DNA from: Ruminococcus sp.
GTDB taxonomy: Bacteria > Bacillota_A > Clostridia > Oscillospirales > Ruminococcaceae
NCBI RefSeq assembly: GCF_024684275.1
Contig: NZ_JAIKXF010000059.1
Span: 1 to 7,181 of the forward strand
DNA: 7,181 nucleotides
Reading direction: 5' to 3'
The notes under the pieces are model-generated. The model was given only the letters and a program-made list of their open reading frames with translations. It made no database searches and was not told the origin of the DNA. The position numbers and the translations under genes were made by a program. Below, piece after piece: positions 1 through 6,560 of the stretch (the stretch's first letter is position 1; the number at the start of each line of letters is the position of its first letter).

Positions 1-1
1 T

Positions 2-199
2 ATCAAGCAGGCTGCACAGAACGGCTCACTTGAGGGTGCTATCGTACTCTGCCACGAGACATATGCAAACACAGCAGCAGCTATGGAAGAGGTTCTTCCT
101 TGGCTTGCACAGAATGGTTACCAGAACGTAAACATTTCTGACATGGCAAAGGCTCACGGCAAGACTCTTGCAGGCGGTCAGGTTCACACACGCGCTTGA
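2..199 (+). CDS. Polysaccharide deacetylase (CE4 / NodB-like), C-terminal end, partial
   Basis: Only the last 65 residues are present; the frame is open from base 2 and stops at TGA 197-199. The segment reads AIVLCHET at about residues 13-20, followed by a helix ending ...VLPWLAQNGY and then VNISDMAKAHG. This is the usual end of a NodB-fold deacetylase: the hydrophobic strand carrying the late conserved Leu-x-His motif (His18 here), then a helix in which a long side chain list resembles 'I..ivp.L...Gy.fvtvsel'. CE4 enzymes remove acetyl groups from xylan, chitin oligomers or peptidoglycan using a metal site made of Asp and His residues that lie upstream of this window. The substrate cannot be told from this fragment; in a fibre degrader acetylxylan is plausible. 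No dockerin follows, so the protein ends directly after the catalytic domain. A terminator lies 28 nt downstream, so it is the last gene of its transcript. The family call is fairly firm, the substrate is not. Confidence 0.75.
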   Translation: MKQAAQNGSLEGAIVLCHETYANTAAAMEEVLPWLAQNGYQNVNISDMAKAHGKTLAGGQVHTRA

Positions 200-226
200 T
201 CGGTTTGACATTATAATATCCGTTAT

Positions 227-259
227 AAAACTCCCGTACATTTGTGCGGGAGTTTTTTT
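227..259 (+). terminator. Intrinsic terminator after the deacetylase gene
   Basis: CTCCCG (231-236) pairs with CGGGAG (247-252). The stem extends inward by a few pairs (TACA/TGTG, one G-T) and outward through AAAA (227-230) against the first bases of a run of seven T (253-259). This is a textbook Rho-independent terminator. It separates the deacetylase transcript from the sigma-factor operon; the A run upstream could also let it work on the minus strand. Confidence 0.93.
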
Positions 260-287
260 ATCTGCGTTGAAATACCGGGATATAGAG

Positions 288-316
288 TTGAAAGAATGTC
301 AGTACCGTGCTATAAT
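288..316 (+). promoter_or_regulatory. Extended -10 housekeeping promoter for the sigma-factor operon
   Basis: The -35 box TTGAAA (288-293) is separated by exactly 17 nt from the -10 box TATAAT (311-316), and TGC directly precedes the -10, giving the extended TGn motif. Transcription would start near 323, leaving a leader of about 105 nt before the ATG at 428. The elements match a vegetative SigA-type promoter, so the ECF gene is probably made constitutively and controlled after synthesis. An autoregulatory ECF promoter is not clearly visible. Confidence 0.85.
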
Positions 317-363
317 TGAAATGAAAAATATTATTTTGAAAAAATTTCTGTTTTTTCTAAGAC

Positions 364-403
364 ATTTGCCCTGCAAAACTCGTCTAATAAGTGAAAGGCA
401 AAT
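364..403 (+). repeat. Perfect 7-bp inverted repeat in the sigma-operon leader
   Basis: ATTTGCC (364-370) and GGCAAAT (397-403) are exact inverse complements flanking a 26-nt loop. The right arm ends 10 nt before the Shine-Dalgarno AAAGGAG (414-420) of the sigma gene. In RNA it would be a weak hairpin next to the ribosome binding site; in DNA the arms are rather far apart for a simple dimer operator. The loop contains CGTCTAATAA (381-390), which resembles the -10 region of some Firmicute ECF promoters, but no matching -35 box was found at the right distance. Function is unknown. Confidence 0.35.
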
Positions 404-427
404 TATTTTCCGGAAAGGAGCCGTTCA

Positions 428-985
428 ATGGATAATGGTGCAAGTAGCTACAGCCGTTATCTTGTCGGAGATGATTCAGCTCTTGGAGACATTGTCCGTG
501 AATATAAGGACGGTCTCACGATCTATCTGAATAGTTTTACCAATAATATTCATGACGCTGAGGAGCTCATGGAGGAGACATTCTTCAAGCTTGCTTACAA
601 AAAGCCGAAATATACAGGAAAAAGCTCATTCAAAACATGGCTTTATTCTATTGGGAGAAATCTTGCTATCGACTATCTCAGGCGCATGAATAAAAAACGG
701 GATACCTCGCTGGATGAGTGTTCTGATCTCAGCTCTGGGCTGGATATCGAGGAAAACTATATCAAAGAGGAACAGAAGCTGATGGTGCACAAAGCACTGA
801 AAAAACTGCACAGCCAGTACAGTCAGGCTATATGTCTTACTTACATAGAAGGTTTCAGCAATTCAGAGGCGGCGTGTATAATGCATAAAAGCAGCCGACA
901 GATGACAAATTTATTATATCAGGCAAAAAAAGCTCTCCGTGAAGAGTTGGAAAAGGAGGGGATAAAGTATGCGGGAATGGGATGA
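428..985 (+). CDS. ECF-type RNA polymerase sigma factor (sigma-70 family)
   Basis: The 185-residue length and two-domain layout fit group IV (ECF) sigma factors, which redirect RNA polymerase to a small regulon, usually in response to extracytoplasmic signals. Region 2 covers about residues 13-90: AEELMEETFFKL (45-55) is the core-binding helix 2.2 and FKTWLYSIGRNLAIDYLRR (68-86) the -10 recognition segment. After an acidic linker (95-115), region 4 runs from about 118 to 172, with ALKKLHSQYSQAICLTYIEGF and a helix-turn-helix around SNSEAACIMHKSS, ending QAKKALREEL. No extra C-terminal domain is present. The ATG at 428 is chosen because AAAGGAG (414-420) lies 7 nt upstream and residue 1 fits the family; the frame also extends no further in a conserved way. 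It is the first gene of an operon and overlaps the next by 17 nt, the typical arrangement of a sigma gene with its anti-sigma partner. The ECF subgroup and regulon cannot be read from sequence alone. Confidence 0.92.
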   Translation: MDNGASSYSRYLVGDDSALGDIVREYKDGLTIYLNSFTNNIHDAEELMEETFFKLAYKKPKYTGKSSFKTWLYSIGRNLAIDYLRRMNKKRDTSLDECSDLSSGLDIEENYIKEEQKLMVHKALKKLHSQYSQAICLTYIEGFSNSEAACIMHKSSRQMTNLLYQAKKALREELEKEGIKYAGMG

Positions 986-3281
986 AATAACTCGTGATCT
1001 GCTCAGAAGACGAGACGAAAAGATAGCTCGGAAAAAGGCGCAGCTGCGCACCGTGAAAAAAACGGCGATGACAGCTCTGTGTCTTTGCGCAGCTGTTGCA
1101 GCAGGTACTGGGGTATGGAAAAATATGCCTGAGCGCACAAAACCGATTGGCAGCCATATCGAGTCGAGCACTGAAACTGACGAGCCGACTACAGTCTTCA
1201 ATGAAACGCCATCTGTTACCTCATCGGTAAACAGCATTGGAGCTGTAACACAGGCAAATCAGCATATCGTCACAACTGCTGCGGTAAAAACAACATCTGC
1301 CCGTACTACTCTTACAGCAGCCTCCGTTTCTGCACAGCGGACCACTGCTGCGAATCCGTCAGCTCTTACGAACAGGCATGAAAACATAGTTACGACTGAT
1401 ATTTATGTATTACCGAATGAACCTCAATCTGACAGTGAAAGGAATGTTGTTATGAGAAAATTTCTGGCTGTTTTAGCAGCAACTTCAGCAATGGCAAATC
1501 CAATACTTGCAAACGCTTCACCTATAGTCCGCTTTGATCCGAAAGAGGATTATATGTATTCTGCTACATTAAATTACAGCAAGATCGAATCAGGCGAGCT
1601 TGATCCCGATTTCAACGGCGACGGAAAATTCGATATCTTCGATGCCCGTGACGCCTATGCGGCAAAAAGCCCTGATATGAACACCATTTACAATTATTAT
1701 CTGCTCAATAACGGTATTGTTCCCGAGGATTTTGACGCTTACAGGTATAAGGATGAGAACGGCAGGGTATCAGATGATTCATGGCGTTTTATTGACTGGA
1801 TCTCAAGTATGCCTCAGCCGAATATGAAATACGATTATGCTGTAAAGTACGATCGCGAGAATAACGTAAGTCTTGATTTCAATGAGGACGGCGTTGTAGA
1901 TTACAAGGACTGCCTTGATTACTGGATGTTTGATAATTATCTGGTAGGCTATGTATTATGGAACCTTGACTTTGACATACGCGATGAATTTGCCGAGAAA
2001 TACGGCGTTGATCCTGATAACAGAGGCTGGGCGATCGAACACAGACTGGATTCCATACTTGGAACCGAGTCCGAGGATATAGGCTTCTGCATTCCTGCCG
2101 ATATGTTTTATCAGGACTTCCCCATGAAGGAGGCTACGCTGAAAAACTGCGCTAAGTATTACAGAGAGCACAGATATATCGGTCATAATTTCGATGCGGG
2201 CTCAGTCCTTGTTACCAAGGAGATCATAAACAACTATGATTTCACCGAGGAATGGCTTGATCCCGATAAATGCTATGAGTATCTCATCTCAAATGCCGAC
2301 GAGAAATATCTGGACAATATACGCTTCAGAGAGTGTGTAGCTTGCATATCAGGACATGATGAAAAATTCACCAATTCAAAGGGTGAATTCTTTGAGAGGA
2401 TAAAATATGAGTATGATTACATGGGCGAGGCAAGAGTTGACGCTATCGAAGCAGGTCTTGTAAAGTATGAGGACTACTGCGATATACTCAGCTGGCACAG
2501 CAACAATCAGAACTATATGTCAGCTACCTACCCCGAGTACGAAAAGGCTGTCAGGGAGGGCAGGACAGCAGCTCCAGATATGAACGCCGACGGAAAGCTT
2601 GACGATCTGGATATGGAGATACTTTCCGTCTGCTACAGAGTCATCACTGTCAAGGAGTACACTACAGACGAGGTCGTAGATACAGTAAAGCGCTGGTATG
2701 ATCCTAATATGTTCTCACGCGCAAACAACGGCAGATACAACGTGAACTTTGACAGACCTGACTGGAATCCTGACGGCAACGTCATAGCTTCACTTGACTG
2801 CAACGAAAACGGTATTATCTGCGACGATTATGATGTTCTTTTTGCTGGTATCTATATCTCAAAATACGGCAATGTGGATTTTGATCTGTATAACGAATTC
2901 TTCGCATCAGAGATATATCAGGAGTATGAGAACAGAGACTGGAGATATTATGACCGTAATTCAGGCTTCTTCCAGGATTTGCCATACGGAGTTTACTATG
3001 ATTACATAGTGTCGCTGGGCGATCTCCTGTTTGATATGGACAAGGCTAACAAAACCGAGCCGAAGGCTCCGAAAGCCGCTCCCTACAGAACAGGCGATGC
3101 AACTGCTGACGGCGATGTCAAGATGAACGACGTCGTATTGGTGATGCAGTCTCTCAGCAATCCAAATAAATACGGACTGTCATCAAGAGGCGAGTTCAAT
3201 GCTGACGTAAATAATACAAACGACGGTATTACCCTTATGGACGCTCTTGTGATACAAAAGAGACTTCTTAATCTATGCTGA
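969..3281 (+). CDS. Membrane-anchored putative anti-sigma/sensor protein with EF-hand loops and C-terminal dockerin
   Basis: 770 residues, overlapping the sigma gene by 17 nt, with a strong ribosome site (AAAAGGAGGG, 951-960) 8 nt before the ATG. Layout: charged cytosolic tail 1-32 (rich in Arg/Lys); membrane helix about 33-50; Ser/Thr/Ala-rich stalk about 61-145; a second hydrophobic stretch 163-183 beginning MRKFLAVLAA, like a complete signal peptide; then an acidic, aromatic-rich region. EF-hand-type loops lie at 214-225 (DFNGDGKFDIFD), 303-314 (DFNEDGVVDYKD), 537-548 (DMNADGKLDDLD) and a degenerate one near 610-622. The C-terminus is a dockerin type I pair: loop 1 at 710-721, loop 2 at 746-758 followed by ALVIQKRLL. 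Position after the ECF gene and the topology suggest an anti-sigma regulator with an outside sensing part that binds Ca and perhaps a cohesin. No ASD/zinc anti-sigma motif or RsgI-type domain is recognisable in the short tail, so the anti-sigma role is inference. An alternative is that the frame joins a short regulator to a separate secreted dockerin protein starting at residue 162. Confidence 0.7.
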   Translation: MREWDEITRDLLRRRDEKIARKKAQLRTVKKTAMTALCLCAAVAAGTGVWKNMPERTKPIGSHIESSTETDEPTTVFNETPSVTSSVNSIGAVTQANQHIVTTAAVKTTSARTTLTAASVSAQRTTAANPSALTNRHENIVTTDIYVLPNEPQSDSERNVVMRKFLAVLAATSAMANPILANASPIVRFDPKEDYMYSATLNYSKIESGELDPDFNGDGKFDIFDARDAYAAKSPDMNTIYNYYLLNNGIVPEDFDAYRYKDENGRVSDDSWRFIDWISSMPQPNMKYDYAVKYDRENNVSLDFNEDGVVDYKDCLDYWMFDNYLVGYVLWNLDFDIRDEFAEKYGVDPDNRGWAIEHRLDSILGTESEDIGFCIPADMFYQDFPMKEATLKNCAKYYREHRYIGHNFDAGSVLVTKEIINNYDFTEEWLDPDKCYEYLISNADEKYLDNIRFRECVACISGHDEKFTNSKGEFFERIKYEYDYMGEARVDAIEAGLVKYEDYCDILSWHSNNQNYMSATYPEYEKAVREGRTAAPDMNADGKLDDLDMEILSVCYRVITVKEYTTDEVVDTVKRWYDPNMFSRANNGRYNVNFDRPDWNPDGNVIASLDCNENGIICDDYDVLFAGIYISKYGNVDFDLYNEFFASEIYQEYENRDWRYYDRNSGFFQDLPYGVYYDYIVSLGDLLFDMDKANKTEPKAPKAAPYRTGDATADGDVKMNDVVLVMQSLSNPNKYGLSSRGEFNADVNNTNDGITLMDALVIQKRLLNLC
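1438..1454 (+). promoter_or_regulatory. Internal ribosome binding site and start codon inside the sensor gene
   Basis: AAAGGA (1438-1443) sits 8 nt before an in-frame ATG (1452-1454, residue 162 of the long protein). The following residues form a classic signal peptide: MRK, hydrophobic FLAVLAATSA, then small residues with a likely cleavage near ANA-SP (about residue 183). It may be a functional second start giving a secreted 609-residue product, or the relic of a formerly separate gene. The spacing and signal peptide are directly visible; use in the cell is not proven. Confidence 0.5.
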
Positions 3282-3296
3282 GGTGAATAAAAATTC

Positions 3297-3335
3297 AAAG
3301 CTGTCGGGATATGTTTTTCCCGACAGCTTTTTTTT
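3297..3335 (+). terminator. Strong intrinsic terminator ending the sigma operon
   Basis: AAAGCTGTCGGGA (3297-3309) pairs perfectly with TCCCGACAGCTTT (3318-3330) around an 8-nt loop; the T run is 3328-3335. It begins 15 nt after the stop codon. Because the 5' arm begins with AAA it may act weakly in both directions, but no convincing minus-strand gene ends here. Confidence 0.95.
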
Positions 3336-3572
3336 GCAGTGCGCCTTGTCAGCTTTTGTGAGAAATAAAATGTCCTCAACAGCTGTTTTTAGTCGTTTAT
3401 TGTTCGTAACTTTGTTCAGATGACGCAATTTCTTTATGTTTTTAGGGATTTGCGCATCGCATTCATTTATGTCATGCACATTTTGCCATTTCGGGCAAAA
3501 CAAAGTGCAGGAGGAGCTGAACAGACATATTGATGAAAAACAGTAAAATGGCTGTTTTACCGCAAAAAAGGA
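3336..3572. other. Non-coding spacer between the sigma operon and the CotH gene
   Basis: The stretch is AT-rich and contains no plus-strand reading frame with a good start. A minus-strand frame (3503 down to 3273) would need a TTG start and would read through the terminator hairpin, so it is treated as chance or as a decayed remnant. The only distinct structure is the inverted repeat at 3537-3560. Confidence 0.55.
3537..3560. repeat. Overlapping inverted repeats upstream of the CotH promoter
   Basis: AAAACAG (3537-3543) is the exact inverse complement of CTGTTTT (3552-3558), with an 8-nt spacer; an overlapping second pair is GTAAAA (3543-3548) and TTTTAC (3555-3560). The element ends 12 nt before the -35 box of the CotH-gene promoter, a usual place for a dimeric regulator. 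No known operator consensus is recognised, so regulator binding is only an inference. Confidence 0.4.
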
Positions 3573-3601
3573 TTGAACTGGATAAAGTTATGTGATATAA
3601 T
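3573..3601 (+). promoter_or_regulatory. Extended -10 promoter for the CotH-dockerin gene
   Basis: TTGAAC (3573-3578), 17-nt spacer, TATAAT (3596-3601), with TGA directly before the -10 box giving the extended TGn motif. Start of transcription would be near 3608, about 28 nt before the ATG. The structure closely matches the promoter at 288-316, so the gene appears to be read by the housekeeping polymerase, not obviously by the neighbouring ECF factor. Confidence 0.85.
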
Positions 3602-3635
3602 AGATTTAATATTAATAAAATGAGAGGCGTATTAT

Positions 3636-6245
3636 ATGAAAAAATTTAAAAAATGGGGCGGCTTTGCGGCGGCGCTTCTTATGACAGCTTCACTGCAATA
3701 CGCATTTCCGCGTACAATGGCTGTGCAAGGCGCTGACGGACTTTTTATAAACGAGGTCTGCACCCAGAACAAAAGCAGCTACACTGACAGTCTCGGCGGA
3801 GCCGCAGACTGGATAGAGCTATATAACAGCGGCAGCAAGGATATTGATCTGTCAGGCTTCGGTATATCTGACAGCGCAGATACACCGCTGAAATTCGTGT
3901 TTCCTTCGGGAACTGTCATAGAAAAGGGAGGTTATCTGCTCATAGCTGCCGATAAAAAGTCTGAGGGACTGAAAGAGCTTAACATCGGCTTTGGACTGAG
4001 CAAGTCGGGTGAAACGCTTATTCTTTCGTCGCCTGACGGTACAGCCATTCAAAGCCTTGAGGTGCCTGCACTTGCGGAGGACTCAACCTACGGACGCATA
4101 TCTGACGGCAGCTTTGCGGTAATGCAGCCTACTCCTGCTTCTGCAAACAGAAGTGTACCTGCTGAGCCTGTATTCTCGCTGGAATCGGGCTTCTACAGCG
4201 CGGACAAGGTTAAGGAGCTGACTATCAGCTCATCTGACACTGTATACTATACTCTCGACGGCTCTGATCCCACGACCTCTGCAACAGCAAAGGTCTACAG
4301 CGGCGCAATACCGATGTATGACAGAAGTGCTGACGAGAATGTTTACAGCAAGTATCAGCATGAGGAAAACAGTGCCTATTCCATAACACCTACTCAGTGG
4401 TTTGAGGCCAATCCCGAAAAGATGGACAAGGCAACTATCGTCAGGGCGGTTTCAAAGGCGGCTGACGGTACTTTTGGCAGGGTGTCCTCAAAGACCTATT
4501 TTGTAATGAGCGATGACAAGCTGGATTATTACTCGGATATACCCGTAGTTTCACTGGTTACCGATCCTGACAATCTTTTCGGCAAGGATAAGGGCATATA
4601 CGTGACCGGTCAGCAGTATCTTGACTGGCTCAAGACCAACGGCGCAGCAGGGATAGCTGCTAACTTCCTTTCAACAGGAAAGGAATGGGAGCGCGAGGCG
4701 GATATAACATATTTCAAGGACGGAGAGCTGGGCTTCTCGCAGAAAATGGGTATACGTATCAGAGGCGCATCGACGAGAAACAGTGTTGTAAAGAGCTTCA
4801 ATGTCTATGCAAGAAGCGAATACGGCGATTCAAAGCTGGACTATAAGATAATTGACGACAATTATTCCGAAGCTGACGGCAAGAAGATTAAGCGCTATGA
4901 TTCATTTGGCCTGAGAGCAGTATCATGGGCAGACAGGCTGAGAGAGCGTGTGGTAAATTCATCGATCCGCGATATGCCTGCACTTGCTACCTATGCAGGT
5001 GACAGATGTATGCTTTTTATTGACGGAGAGCTGTGGGGAATGTATGAGATAACCGAGAAAGCCTCGGATTACTACATACAGTCCAATTACGGCGTTCCTG
5101 CGGAAAATGTTACCATAATAAAGAATGGCGAGCTTGAAGAAGGTCCTGGTGATGAGCCGCTGAATCTACAGCTTCTGGGCGATTTCTGCCGTGATAATGA
5201 CCTGACTGTTCCCGAAAACTACGAATATGTCGCTTCACAGGTAGATTTTGAGAGCATTATCGACTGCTACTGCACAGGTCTTTACCTCGGTACATGGGAC
5301 TGGCCGAACTACAACTATCTCGTGTGGAGATACACAGGTGACGCAGTTGACGGCAATCCTTACAGCGACGGCAAATGGCGGTTCGGCGCATTCGATTTTG
5401 ATTATTCTGTGGGACTTACCTATGATGATTTTGGCGATGTTGAGTCATATCAGCATGACAGCTTCACAAAAATGGACGGTGTTTCAGACGCTATCCCCAC
5501 TGTGATATTTGCGGAGCTCCTCAAAAATCCCGAATTCAAGCAGATGTTTGCGGATAAATTCTATTCTTATGCATATTCTGTATTTGAGTCATCAAAAATG
5601 CTCAGAGAGCTTGACGACGAGGAAAGCAAATACCTGGACTATATTGCCATGACTGCATGGCGCTGGTGTGACGGAGCTCCCGAAACGGATTTTGACACGT
5701 TCATAGCAGAGCAAAAGAGCTATTATCACGACGAAATGGACGTAATGCGCACATTTTTTGCCAACCGCGCAGAATATGCTGTTGAGAATATGCAGAATTA
5801 CCTTGGTATCCCGAATAATACTGCAACTGTTACCGTAACAGCGCAGGGAAAGGGAAGTATTTCCGTGGATTCGGCTGATACTGCACTTTCGGGAAATGTC
5901 TGGACAGGCTCTTTTGACAAAGGACAGAAGGTGACTATCACTGCCGTTCCTGCTAAAGGATACATTTTCTCAGGCTGGTCGGGAGCTGTAGACTCTGATT
6001 CTCCGACAATTACCGTTGATGCTGATAAGGCAGTAAAACTGGTCTGCAGCTTTAAGGAGGACTACAAGTCAGGTGATGTTGACATGGACGGCAAAATAAA
6101 GGTAGCTGACCTGCTTCTGATGTGCAAATACCTGCACGGAGGCGAAAGCTTCAGTCAGATGCAGTTCATGCTTGCTGATATGAATGAGGACGGCGCCGCT
6201 GACATATTCGACCTCGTTCTCCTGAGAAAGGAACTTCTCAAATAA
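3636..6245 (+). CDS. Secreted CotH-kinase-family protein with lamin-tail-like, CHB_HEX_C-like, InlB-like repeat and dockerin domains
   Basis: 869 residues, ATG 8 nt after GAGAGG (3622-3627). Order of modules: signal peptide 1 to about 33 (KKFKKW, then a hydrophobic core; cleavage plausible after VQGA); lamin-tail-like domain about 36-165 (INEVCTQN, DWIELYNSG, DLSGFGISD); chitobiase C-terminal-like domain about 176-288 (YYTLDGSDPT); CotH domain about 300-725; InlB-type repeat about 728-808 (TAVPAKGYIFSGW); dockerin 812-869. CotH hallmarks: IRIRGAST (373-380), MLFIDGELWGMYEITEK (459-475), DWPNYNYLVWR (555-565) and KWRFGAFDFDYSVGL (580-594) with the metal-binding DxD at Asp587/Asp589. CotH proteins are atypical, secretory-pathway-like protein kinases; in Bacillus spores CotH phosphorylates coat proteins. 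Dockerin loops are 814-825 and 848-859. The dockerin predicts attachment to a cohesin on a scaffoldin or cell surface, so the kinase would act on extracellular, perhaps cellulosomal, proteins (inference). It has its own promoter and terminator, so it is monocistronic. CotH could instead be structural; an intact DxD argues for activity. Confidence 0.9.
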   Translation: MKKFKKWGGFAAALLMTASLQYAFPRTMAVQGADGLFINEVCTQNKSSYTDSLGGAADWIELYNSGSKDIDLSGFGISDSADTPLKFVFPSGTVIEKGGYLLIAADKKSEGLKELNIGFGLSKSGETLILSSPDGTAIQSLEVPALAEDSTYGRISDGSFAVMQPTPASANRSVPAEPVFSLESGFYSADKVKELTISSSDTVYYTLDGSDPTTSATAKVYSGAIPMYDRSADENVYSKYQHEENSAYSITPTQWFEANPEKMDKATIVRAVSKAADGTFGRVSSKTYFVMSDDKLDYYSDIPVVSLVTDPDNLFGKDKGIYVTGQQYLDWLKTNGAAGIAANFLSTGKEWEREADITYFKDGELGFSQKMGIRIRGASTRNSVVKSFNVYARSEYGDSKLDYKIIDDNYSEADGKKIKRYDSFGLRAVSWADRLRERVVNSSIRDMPALATYAGDRCMLFIDGELWGMYEITEKASDYYIQSNYGVPAENVTIIKNGELEEGPGDEPLNLQLLGDFCRDNDLTVPENYEYVASQVDFESIIDCYCTGLYLGTWDWPNYNYLVWRYTGDAVDGNPYSDGKWRFGAFDFDYSVGLTYDDFGDVESYQHDSFTKMDGVSDAIPTVIFAELLKNPEFKQMFADKFYSYAYSVFESSKMLRELDDEESKYLDYIAMTAWRWCDGAPETDFDTFIAEQKSYYHDEMDVMRTFFANRAEYAVENMQNYLGIPNNTATVTVTAQGKGSISVDSADTALSGNVWTGSFDKGQKVTITAVPAKGYIFSGWSGAVDSDSPTITVDADKAVKLVCSFKEDYKSGDVDMDGKIKVADLLLMCKYLHGGESFSQMQFMLADMNEDGAADIFDLVLLRKELLK

Positions 6246-6257
6246 GAATAACGGGTT

Positions 6258-6282
6258 ACAGCTCCCTTCGGGGAGCTGTTTT
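6258..6282 (+). terminator. UUCG-loop intrinsic terminator after the CotH gene
   Basis: CAGCTCCC (6259-6266) and GGGAGCTG (6271-6278) pair perfectly around the stable C(TTCG)G tetraloop, extended by A6258-T6279, and followed by TTTT. The T run is short but the stem is very stable. It begins 13 nt after the stop codon. Confidence 0.88.
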
Positions 6283-6484
6283 GCTGTAAAAAAGGCTCTG
6301 CTGTCATACATTAAGCAAATTTACACGCTTGGCTGTGAGCAGGATAAGTTTTTATAGCATTGGCAATGAGATTCATGGACAATATCAACAAAAACAGATT
6401 TTTACATGATTTGATGAAATGTATGAACAAAATGTTGCTGAAATAGTTTGTGACAGTAAAAATAATGTCAAAATCCTTGTAAAA
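6283..6484. other. AT-rich intergenic stretch without a recognisable gene
   Basis: No frame with a credible ribosome site is seen. A 26-codon frame from ATG 6366 to TAG 6446 has no Shine-Dalgarno. A short imperfect inverted repeat TGACA (6451-6455) / TGTCA (6466-6470) is present, too weak to interpret. The stretch seems to be upstream regulatory DNA of the last gene. Confidence 0.5.
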
Positions 6485-6507
6485 ATATCATTATTTTGCG
6501 ATGATAT
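6485..6507. repeat. Perfect 7-bp inverted repeat (possible operator)
   Basis: ATATCAT (6485-6491) and ATGATAT (6501-6507) are exact inverse complements separated by 9 nt, so half-site centres lie 16 bp apart, about one and a half helix turns. It has no T run, so it is not a terminator. Its place about 70 bp upstream of the candidate promoter suits an activator or upstream operator site. No known consensus is recognised. Confidence 0.35.
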
Positions 6508-6516
6508 CAACCAATT

Positions 6517-6544
6517 ATTGCGGACTAATAATCAAAAATTGCGG
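6517..6544 (+). repeat. Direct repeat ATTGCGG, 21-bp period, upstream of a weak promoter
   Basis: ATTGCGG occurs at 6517-6523 and again at 6538-6544. The 21-bp period is two helix turns, placing both copies on the same DNA face, and the second ends 16 bp before the candidate -35 box. This is the layout expected for tandem binding of an activator (for example a response regulator) at a promoter with a poor -35. Two 7-bp matches could also arise by chance in AT-rich DNA. Confidence 0.35.
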
Positions 6545-6560
6545 TGTTGTTAATAGCTTG

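Noticed and set aside
168..530. Plus-strand frame spanning the deacetylase end, the terminator and the start of the sigma gene
   Set aside because: It reads through a strong terminator and the operon promoter, and overlaps two well-supported genes in another frame.
855..1237. Two overlapping minus-strand frames opposite the start of the sensor gene
   Set aside because: They lie opposite strongly supported coding sequence and show no domain character or ribosome sites.
3273..3503. Minus-strand 76-codon frame in the spacer after the sigma operon
   Set aside because: It needs a TTG start without a clear ribosome site and runs through the full terminator hairpin and the end of the sensor gene; no family resemblance. 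A decayed remnant cannot be excluded.
5248..5505. Plus-strand frame within the CotH gene
   Set aside because: Frame-shifted shadow of the CotH domain around the DWPNYN and FDFDYS motifs; the peptide is Thr-rich without domain features.
6069..6311. Minus-strand frame across the CotH dockerin and terminator
   Set aside because: Covers the well-defined dockerin coding region and the terminator on the other strand.
6366..6446. 26-codon plus-strand frame starting MRFMDNINKN
   Set aside because: No Shine-Dalgarno or near promoter; AT-rich chance frame is more likely.
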